Positions 1 through 4,464 of a stretch of 6,329 nucleotides of DNA are shown here, one piece after another. A model generated the notes under the pieces. That model ran no database searches, had not been told where the DNA came from, and saw only the letters and a program-made list of their open reading frames with translations. The translations under genes and the position numbers were made by a program. Source of the DNA: Alphaproteobacteria bacterium. GTDB taxonomy: Bacteria; Pseudomonadota; Alphaproteobacteria; Rhizobiales; Rhizobiaceae. The stretch is from assembly GCA_030428345.1 (NCBI GenBank), contig JAUIBM010000187.1:1-6329 (forward strand), in the 5' to 3' direction. Positions within the stretch are counted from its first letter, which is position 1; every line of letters begins with the position of its first letter.

Positions 1-22
1 TCGAAACCGGGGAACTGCGAAG

Positions 23-59
23 AGTCTCAATCCATGGACTGCGCTTTCAAGCATGAGAC
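23..59. repeat. Upstream half-sites of the operator motif
   Basis: AGTCTCAAT at 23-31 is an exact copy of bases 104-112, and GTCTCA at 24-29 is mirrored by TGAGAC at 54-59. The two arms lie 30 bp apart start to start, about three helical turns, which would put them on the same face of the DNA. They may form an auxiliary binding site working with the 106-119 palindrome. Short repeats like these can also arise by chance. Confidence 0.3.
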
Positions 60-105
60 AGGCGCCGTGCGGCTCGTCGCAAAATTGCATAATCGATCCG
101 TTCAG

Positions 106-119
106 TCTCAATATTGAGA
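106..119. promoter_or_regulatory. Putative operator: perfect 14-bp palindrome
   Basis: TCTCAATATTGAGA is a perfect inverted repeat, AT-rich at its centre, as expected for a homodimeric regulator site. It ends 6 bases before a TTGACA box, so a bound protein could block or contact RNA polymerase. The 9-mer AGTCTCAAT at its left half (104-112) recurs at 23-31, and the opposite half-site TGAGAC occurs at 54-59. Multiple copies in a short non-coding stretch make chance less likely. The cognate regulator is unknown: IclR, GntR and TetR proteins all bind sites of this size. The TetR gene at the right edge is a candidate only by proximity. Confidence 0.5.
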
Positions 120-125
120 AGTTTC

Positions 126-153
126 TTGACATGGATATCGATCCGACCATAGC
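126..153 (+). promoter_or_regulatory. Putative sigma-70 type promoter for the operon
   Basis: A perfect TTGACA -35 hexamer lies at 126-131. With a 16-nt spacer the best -10 candidate is CATAGC at 148-153, a weak match (3 of 6) that is still tolerable because alphaproteobacterial -10 boxes are loose. Transcription would start near 160, leaving an untranslated leader of about 138 nt before the ATPase gene. The nearby palindrome supports a regulated promoter. No other -35 of this quality is seen between base 1 and the first gene. Confidence 0.42.
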
Positions 154-182
154 CTTTGTCATGGAAATGAAGGTCGCGACGC

Positions 183-244
183 CCGGACGCTCAGTCCGGT
201 TGTGGGCGCGAGAGGTGTCGGGGCTGGCGGCAGGGTCGTTGCCG
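183..244 (+). promoter_or_regulatory. Two small hairpins in the mRNA leader
   Basis: CCGGAC (183-188) pairs with GTCCGG (194-199) around a 5-nt loop. CGGCA (228-232) pairs with TGCCG (240-244) around a 7-nt loop. Both fall between the putative promoter and the TTG start. They do not match the TPP, FMN or purine riboswitch cores I would look for given the transporter type, and no U-tract follows either, so they are not classic terminators. They could affect translation of the TTG-started first gene or be chance GC-rich folding. Confidence 0.25.
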
Positions 245-297
245 GCGGACGCGCCTGGGCCAATCGCAACCGGTACTGCAAGCATGGATAGTCGGAT

Positions 298-1053
298 TTG
301 ATCACCATCGAGCAAATCGCCAAGAAGTTCGGCGGCAAGGGCGGCAAGGAGGGCGAAGTCGTCGCGCTTGAGCCGTTCAGCCAGGAGATACGGCAGGGCG
401 AGTTCGTCTCGATCATCGGCCCGTCGGGCTGCGGCAAGTCCACCTTGCTGCGGATCATCGCCGGGCTGGAGACGCCGACCTCCGGCAGGATCGTGCTGGG
501 AACGTCCGGGCTCAAGCGTCCGGTCGGATTCGTGTTCCAGGACGCGGTGTTGCTGCCGTGGAAGACCGTTGCGGAAAACATCCGCTTCCCTCTCGACACG
601 TCCGGCGTGCCGCGCAGCAAGAGCGACCGCAAGGTCCAGGAATTGATCGATCTGGTGGGGCTGGCCGGCTTTGAGAATTCCCTGCCCAAGCAGCTTTCCG
701 GCGGCATGAAGCAGCGCGCGGCGATCGCCCGCGCCCTGGCAGATGATCCGCCCATCCTGCTGATGGACGAGCCGTTCTCGGCTGTCGACCTGCTGACGCG
801 CGAGACGCTCAATGACGAATTGAGCCGGATCTGGCAGAAGACCGGCAAGACCATTCTTCTCGTCACCCATTCGGTGGAGGAGGCTGCCTATCTCGGCACG
901 CGCGTCATGGTGATGAGTCCGCGCCCTGGCCGCCTCAGGAAGACGTTCGATGTCGACCTACCCTCCCCGCGCGGGGAGGAAACCAAGCGCTCCGCGGCGT
1001 TTCTCGATCTCGTCGGCGAATTGCGGAAGATGATGCGGGAGATGACCCGGTGA
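298..1053 (+). CDS. ABC transporter ATP-binding protein (NitT/TauT/SsuB-type)
   Basis: This is the cytoplasmic ATPase that powers the importer encoded by the operon; two copies normally dimerise under the permeases. It is 251 aa, normal for the family. In order, it has the Walker A motif GPSGCGKST (residues 41-49), a Q-loop at FQDAVLLPW (80-88), the signature LSGGMKQR (133-140), Walker B ILLMDEP (153-159) with catalytic Glu158, and the H-loop VTHS (189-192) with His191. The Q-loop with L-P-W after it is typical of the nitrate/sulfonate/taurine/thiamine-pyrimidine group. All catalytic residues are intact. The start is TTG at 298, fixed by an in-frame stop at 289-291 and by the family-typical N-terminus ITIEQIAKKF. 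No good Shine-Dalgarno is visible. The stop overlaps the next gene by 4 bases (GTGA), so the two are probably translationally coupled. Substrate cannot be told from this subunit. Confidence 0.93.
   Translation: MITIEQIAKKFGGKGGKEGEVVALEPFSQEIRQGEFVSIIGPSGCGKSTLLRIIAGLETPTSGRIVLGTSGLKRPVGFVFQDAVLLPWKTVAENIRFPLDTSGVPRSKSDRKVQELIDLVGLAGFENSLPKQLSGGMKQRAAIARALADDPPILLMDEPFSAVDLLTRETLNDELSRIWQKTGKTILLVTHSVEEAAYLGTRVMVMSPRPGRLRKTFDVDLPSPRGEETKRSAAFLDLVGELRKMMREMTR
962..979. repeat. Perfect 18-bp GC-rich palindrome inside the ATPase gene
   Basis: CCTCCCCGCGCGGGGAGG is a perfect inverted repeat without a loop. It encodes the L-P-S-P-R-G-E-E stretch in the C-terminal tail of the ATPase, in frame and without disturbing the protein. 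It resembles, by eye, the short CTCCCC...GGGGAG palindromes scattered between genes in many rhizobia, but here it lies in a coding region. Confidence 0.45.
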
Positions 1054-1817
1054 GCGGCCGCCTTCGCGCCATGGCGGAATACGGCGTGGCGCTCGCATTG
1101 CTTCTTCTTGCCTGGTGGTATGCCAGCGGCCCTCTCGGCATGCCGCATTACCTGCTGCCCTCGCCCGCCGCCGTGACGGCGACCTTGTGGAAGATGCTCC
1201 AGTCCGGCCAACTCCTGCCGCACCTTCTCTTCACCGTTCAGAACATCATTCTCGGCCTCGCCGTCGGCACGGTGTTCGGCGTCGCCCTTGCCTATCTGTT
1301 CTTCAAGGCGCCTCTGCTCACCCAGGCGCTGGAAGGCCCGCTCGTGGTACTGCAGACGGCGCCCAAGATCGCCCTCGCCCCGCTGATCGTCATCTGGTTC
1401 GGACTGGGCCTCACGGCAAAGATCGTGCTCATCTTCAGCCTGGTGTTCTTTCCCGTCTTTGCCGGCGCGCTCGCAGGTTTCCGGGCCGTGGACAGCCGGC
1501 TGCACGATCTTTCCCAACTGCTCCGCCTCACCCCGCTGCAGCGCTTCGTTAGCGTCGATCTGCCGGCCTCCCTGCCCAGCACCTTTGTCGGCGTGAAGAT
1601 CGGCGCAATCCAGGCTTTGGTCGGGGCGATCCTGGCCGAGTGGATGTCCGGCGCGCAGGGGCTGGGATATCTGATGACCTTCGCAACGGCCACCTACAAG
1701 ACGCCGATGCTGTTCGGAGCCGTTCTGCTAACCGCCCTCTTCGGCATGGCGATGCACGCCCTGCTGAACGAGATCGAGGCGCGATTCCTGTCATGGAACA
1801 CCCCCGATGAACGTTAA
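1050..1817 (+). CDS. ABC transporter permease, NitT/TauT-type (first of two)
   Basis: This inner-membrane permease has 255 aa and about six membrane segments (roughly residues 10-27, 60-85, 98-118, 122-144, 177-197 and 218-240). The sequence LQTAPKIALAPLIVIWFGLG (101-120) is a hallmark of the SsuC/TauC/ThiX-like group. The cytoplasmic EAA loop that docks on the ATPase lies at about 153-176 and ends in L-P-A-S-L-P. The normally conserved glycine of that loop appears to be Arg159 (L-R-L-T), as in the second permease here. The start is GTG at 1050, overlapping the ATPase stop as GTGA. An in-frame ATG at 1071 (residue 8) is a possible alternative, but the overlap favours GTG. The 3' end overlaps the phosphorylase gene by 11 bases. 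It probably pairs with the second permease as a heterodimer; two homodimers are the alternative. Confidence 0.92.
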   Translation: MSGRLRAMAEYGVALALLLLAWWYASGPLGMPHYLLPSPAAVTATLWKMLQSGQLLPHLLFTVQNIILGLAVGTVFGVALAYLFFKAPLLTQALEGPLVVLQTAPKIALAPLIVIWFGLGLTAKIVLIFSLVFFPVFAGALAGFRAVDSRLHDLSQLLRLTPLQRFVSVDLPASLPSTFVGVKIGAIQALVGAILAEWMSGAQGLGYLMTFATATYKTPMLFGAVLLTALFGMAMHALLNEIEARFLSWNTPDER

Positions 1818-2619
1818 GTCCCGCCCGACCGCCCTGCATCCGTTCGTCGACGGGCGTCCCCCGCACCTTCCATGCGGTCCGGGCGACGTGCGCCGGGACG
1901 TCCTGCTGCCTGGCGATCCGGATCGCGTACGCCTGCTCGCCGACATGCTTGAGGATGTGACCGACTTCGGCCGGCGGCGCGAATTCGCCATGATCTCGGG
2001 CAGCTACCAGGGGCATCCGGTCACGATCTGCTCGAGCGGGATCGGCGGCCCCTCCGCCGAGATCGCGCTGGTCGAACTGGCAATGCTCGGCGCGCGGCGC
2101 GTCATCCGCATCGGCGGCATGTCCTCGCTCGTCGACGACATTCCCACCGGTTCCTTCGTCAGCGTGGAGGCGGCGATCGGCGCCACCGGTGTCACGCAGC
2201 TCTATTCGAGCGAACCTTCCGCCCCGCAGCGCGCCAATCCGCGGCTTTGCGCGGCGCTGTGCGCCGCCGCGGAAGCGCGCGGCCTTGGAATCCGCGCCGG
2301 AACCGTCGCCACGAGCGACAGCTACTATCTCGGCCAGGACCGGCCGGTGGACGGCAACGCCGATTCCGGCGCCGGTCACACCGGCCATCTCGAGCGCTTC
2401 CGCAAGCAGGGCGCCCTCGGCATCGACATGGAAAGCCAGGTCGTACTCGCCGTGAGCCGGCGCATCGGCCTTGAGGCTGCGTGCCTGCTCGGCGTGCACG
2501 GCAACCGGGCCACCAATGACTGGCTCGTCGACTACGACTCCACACAGCGCAGCCTCCTGCACATCGCGGGAGCCGCACTCAAGGCTACATACCCACCATC
2601 CCCGGAACCAAAGGAGTAG
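1807..2619 (+). CDS. Nucleoside phosphorylase, uridine phosphorylase-like
   Basis: This is a cytoplasmic enzyme of the PNP/UDP family, which splits a nucleoside with phosphate into free base and ribose 1-phosphate. At 270 aa it has typical length. Visible motifs are the phosphate loop LLPGDPDRV (33-41; Gly36, Arg40), R-E-F (58-60), CSSGIGGPS (75-83), RIGG (101-104, Arg101 for phosphate), the base-recognition stretch ATSDSYYLGQDR (168-179) and the ribose-binding DMES (207-210; Met208, Glu209). Gln177 and Arg179 match the uracil-contacting Gln166/Arg168 of E. coli Udp, pointing to a pyrimidine-type substrate rather than purine. Two positions differ: Thr94 of E. coli Udp is Gly104 here, and Glu196 is Asp207, so the substrate may not be plain uridine. 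The ATG at 1807 lies inside the end of the permease gene with no strong ribosome binding site, implying coupling. Its position between importer genes suggests it acts on the imported compound. Confidence 0.85.
   Translation: MNVKSRPTALHPFVDGRPPHLPCGPGDVRRDVLLPGDPDRVRLLADMLEDVTDFGRRREFAMISGSYQGHPVTICSSGIGGPSAEIALVELAMLGARRVIRIGGMSSLVDDIPTGSFVSVEAAIGATGVTQLYSSEPSAPQRANPRLCAALCAAAEARGLGIRAGTVATSDSYYLGQDRPVDGNADSGAGHTGHLERFRKQGALGIDMESQVVLAVSRRIGLEAACLLGVHGNRATNDWLVDYDSTQRSLLHIAGAALKATYPPSPEPKE
2611..2616 (+). promoter_or_regulatory. Strong ribosome binding site for the binding-protein gene
   Basis: AAGGAG lies 7 nt before the ATG at 2624 and is formed by the last two sense codons (Lys-Glu) of the phosphorylase gene. 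It is the best Shine-Dalgarno in the operon, which fits the need for more binding protein than membrane subunits, and it decides the start of that gene. Confidence 0.8.
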
Positions 2620-2623
2620 AACC

Positions 2624-3619
2624 ATGCATGAGAAGCTGAAGAAAATTGCATCCGCGCTAGCGCTCGCCATCCCCCTGCTGGGCGCAACGGCGGCCCTTGC
2701 CAAGGACAAGGTCGTCTTCCAGATCGACGGCAATGTGGTGCCCTTCTACGCGCCCTTGTATGCGGGCGTGGAAAACGGATTCTTCGCCGATCAGGACATC
2801 GAGGTCGAGTTCCTCTATGCGGGCGCTTCGGACATCCTGACCAACATCGCGGCCGGAAACGTCGATTTCGGCTTCCCCAATGGCGATGCGGTCGTGGCCG
2901 CGGCCGCCAACGGCCTGCCGATCAAGGTCGTCCACACGACCTACCAGCGTGGCATCGGCGCGCTTCTCGCCAAGAAGGAAACCGGCATCGAGACCTATGC
3001 GGACCTTAAGGGCAAGACAGTCGCCGTCACCTCGCTAGGCAGCCCGAACTATCTGCAGTTGCAGGTCGGGTTGGCCAAGGCAGGGCTGACCATCGACGAC
3101 GTCAAGGTCGAGGTCGTGTCTTCCGGTGCAATCGTCCAGACGCTGCAGAGCGGCGACGTGGACGCGATCGTGTTCTCCGAACTGCGCAAATATGCGCTGG
3201 AGGCTGCCGGCTTCGACGTCACGATGATCCTGTCCAACGACTTCCTGCCATCCTTCGGCAATGTGGTCGTGACGAGCGCCAAGACGCTGGAGGAAAAGCC
3301 GGATCTGGTGAAGCGCTTCACCAATGCCGTCACCAAATCCTATGAGTGGGTGATCGACGGCCACGTCAAGGACGCCCTGCAGATCTCGATGGACAAATAC
3401 ACCCCGACCTGGGCCGACCAGATGCCCATCCTGACGACCGCGTTCGAGAACACCTTCGTCAAGTCGGTCTGGCAGAGCCCCCTGACCAAGGCAAAGGGCC
3501 TTGGCGCCGCCGATCTCGACGCCTGGCAAAAGAACGCCGACATCCTTGCCGAATACAAGGTCATCGACAAGGCGCCCAAGGCCGCCGACTTCGTCGTCGA
3601 CCCCTCCTCGATCAAGTAG
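2624..3619 (+). CDS. Periplasmic substrate-binding protein, NMT1/THI5-like (NitT/TauT family)
   Basis: This is the secreted receptor of the importer: it binds the ligand in the periplasm and delivers it to the permeases. The 331-aa protein begins with a Sec signal peptide: Lys-rich n-region (4-7), hydrophobic core (about 8-23) and a cleavage site after A-L-A at residue 26. There is no lipobox cysteine, and the protein has no Cys at all, so it is soluble. The mature part shows the NMT1/THI5 pattern: P-F-Y-A-P-L-Y-A-G-V-E-N-G-F-F (40-54), GNVDFGF (78-84), DLKGKTVAV (127-135) and SGDVDAIVF (176-184). Relatives bind thiamine pyrimidines (ThiY), riboflavin, sulfonates, taurine or pyrimidines. The phosphorylase next door makes a pyrimidine-type ligand the best guess, but the pocket cannot be read by eye. 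The ATG at 2624 is supported by AAGGAG and the signal peptide; the frame stays open upstream to 2471, but that part is the shadow of the phosphorylase gene. Confidence 0.9.
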   Translation: MHEKLKKIASALALAIPLLGATAALAKDKVVFQIDGNVVPFYAPLYAGVENGFFADQDIEVEFLYAGASDILTNIAAGNVDFGFPNGDAVVAAAANGLPIKVVHTTYQRGIGALLAKKETGIETYADLKGKTVAVTSLGSPNYLQLQVGLAKAGLTIDDVKVEVVSSGAIVQTLQSGDVDAIVFSELRKYALEAAGFDVTMILSNDFLPSFGNVVVTSAKTLEEKPDLVKRFTNAVTKSYEWVIDGHVKDALQISMDKYTPTWADQMPILTTAFENTFVKSVWQSPLTKAKGLGAADLDAWQKNADILAEYKVIDKAPKAADFVVDPSSIK

Positions 3620-3625
3620 GCAGCC

Positions 3626-4363
3626 GTGCTGAAGCGTAGCCTTGCAGGCCTGATAGGAATCGTCGCGCTCTGGAGCGCGGCGGTTCACCTCTTCGACGTG
3701 CCCTCCTATCTCCTGCCGGGGCCGTGGGCGGTCGTCACGCGCATCGTCTTCCTCTTCGAGCGGGCCGATCTCCTGTGGCACATCTACGTGACCCTGACCG
3801 AGATCCTGGGAGGCTTCCTTCTGGGGGCGGTCGTCGGGGTCGCCTCGGCGATCGCCTTCTCCCGCTCGCCCCTGCTGCTGCGTCTTGCGACTCCGCTCAT
3901 CCTGCTGCTCCAGACAACCCCGAAGATCGCGATCGCGCCGCTGCTGTTGCTGTGGCTCGGACTGGGCGCCGCTCCCAAGATCGTCCTCGTGGCGATCGTC
4001 ACCTTCTTCCCGGTGATGACCGCGATGCTTTCCGGCATCACCTACATGAACAAATCCTACGCGGATCTCGCCGGGGTGCTGCGCCTGTCGCCATGGCAGC
4101 GGTTCCGGCATATCGAATTGCCTGCCGCCATTCCCACCCTGTTTGCCGGCGCCACGGTGGCGACCACGCTCGCCATGACCGCTGCCGTGATCGGCGAACT
4201 GATGGGCGCGAACAAGGGCGTCGGCTTCCTGCTCGCCAATGGCCAGGAAAACGCCGATACCGCCACCGTCATCGGCATGGTCATTCTGCTGTCGTTCCTG
4301 GGCTGGGCATTCTTCGCGGTGCTCGACTACGGCCGCAGCAGAATGGAAGACCGCTACCGCTGA
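3626..4363 (+). CDS. ABC transporter permease, NitT/TauT-type (second of two)
   Basis: The second inner-membrane permease of the importer has 245 aa and about six membrane segments (roughly 7-21, 55-80, 90-113, 117-137, 172-192 and 213-234). It shares the LQT-PKIA-APL core (95-106 here) and the W-[FL]-G-L-G stretch with the first permease, so the two are paralogues of one subfamily. The EAA loop, about 147-170, reads L-R-L-S-P-W-Q-R-F and ends L-P-A-A-I-P; its usual glycine is Arg153. The GTG start at 3626 lies 6 nt after the binding-protein stop, with only a weak AGTAGG-like signal before it. It is the last gene of the operon. The rest of the two sequences differs widely, favouring an old duplication and a heterodimeric channel over recent copying. 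Confidence 0.92.
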   Translation: MLKRSLAGLIGIVALWSAAVHLFDVPSYLLPGPWAVVTRIVFLFERADLLWHIYVTLTEILGGFLLGAVVGVASAIAFSRSPLLLRLATPLILLLQTTPKIAIAPLLLLWLGLGAAPKIVLVAIVTFFPVMTAMLSGITYMNKSYADLAGVLRLSPWQRFRHIELPAAIPTLFAGATVATTLAMTAAVIGELMGANKGVGFLLANGQENADTATVIGMVILLSFLGWAFFAVLDYGRSRMEDRYR

Positions 4364-4375
4364 ACCATCCGGCGC

Positions 4376-4464
4376 GATATCGCAGGCCGAACAAGCTCAC
4401 TTGCGGCAAGGCCGGCGCGCCCCTTTTCGGCGGCGGAATGCCGGCGCCGTCCTGCGCCGATATC
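4376..4464. repeat. Imperfect inverted repeat spanning the convergent intergenic region
   Basis: GATATCGCAGG (4376-4386) is matched on the other strand by CCTGCGCCGATATC (4451-4464), identical over 11 bases apart from a 3-nt insertion, with a 64-nt interval. The right arm overlaps the stop codon of the flavoenzyme gene. The left arm also lies in a perfect 10-bp palindrome GCGATATCGC (4374-4383). The arms could fold in the transcripts of both convergent genes and help end or stabilise them. No hairpin followed by a clear U-tract is seen, so this is not called a terminator. Confidence 0.3.

Larger units (their letters stand above)
1..297. other. Upstream non-coding region and leader of the transporter operon
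   Basis: No convincing gene is seen here. The first ~160 bases are less GC-rich than the rest of the window and hold promoter- and operator-like signals, annotated separately. Bases ~160-297 form a GC-rich leader with two short hairpins. One reading frame is open from base 2 to the TGA at 299-301, with ATGs at 53, 131, 161 and 167. Its translation resembles no family I know and no ribosome binding site precedes these ATGs, so I do not call it a gene. Its stop overlaps the TTG start of the ATPase gene, so a coupled leader peptide cannot be excluded. A short open frame from the left edge ends at TGA 54-56 and could be the tail of an upstream gene, but it is too short to identify. Confidence 0.6.

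Noticed and set aside
154..297. TPP or FMN riboswitch in the leader, expected from the ThiXYZ/RibXY-like transporter type
   Set aside because: I cannot find the conserved TPP core (CTGAGA ... ACC...GAACCTGA) or the FMN RFN-element core in this stretch.
53..301. Possible 82-residue plus-strand gene ahead of the ATPase
   Set aside because: No ribosome binding site, no recognisable domain, erratic composition, and it spans the putative promoter and operator. Only a coupled shorter leader frame remains conceivable.
159..866. 235-residue minus-strand open frame
   Set aside because: Lies antisense to the well-conserved ATPase gene; its Ser/Arg/Pro-rich translation is typical of a shadow in GC-rich DNA.
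2471..2623. Extended N-terminus for the binding protein starting at 2471
   Set aside because: The extra 51 residues are a frame-shifted shadow of the phosphorylase gene; AAGGAG and the signal peptide place the start at 2624.
1549..2733. 394-residue minus-strand open frame, longer than the phosphorylase gene it opposes
   Set aside because: Its translation is Arg/Ala/Gly-rich without family motifs, while the plus strand encodes a phosphorylase with clear active-site motifs.
3035..4111. 358-residue minus-strand open frame
   Set aside because: Asp/His/Gly/Glu/Arg/Gln-rich translation is the usual antisense shadow of GC-rich coding DNA; it opposes the binding protein and second permease.
4400..4450. 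Rho-independent terminator around the TTTT at 4424-4427
   Set aside because: The GC-rich bases before the T-run form only 3-4 bp stems, and the T-run is short and followed by GC-rich sequence. CTTGCGGCAAG (4400-4410) is palindromic but leaves no room for a stable hairpin.
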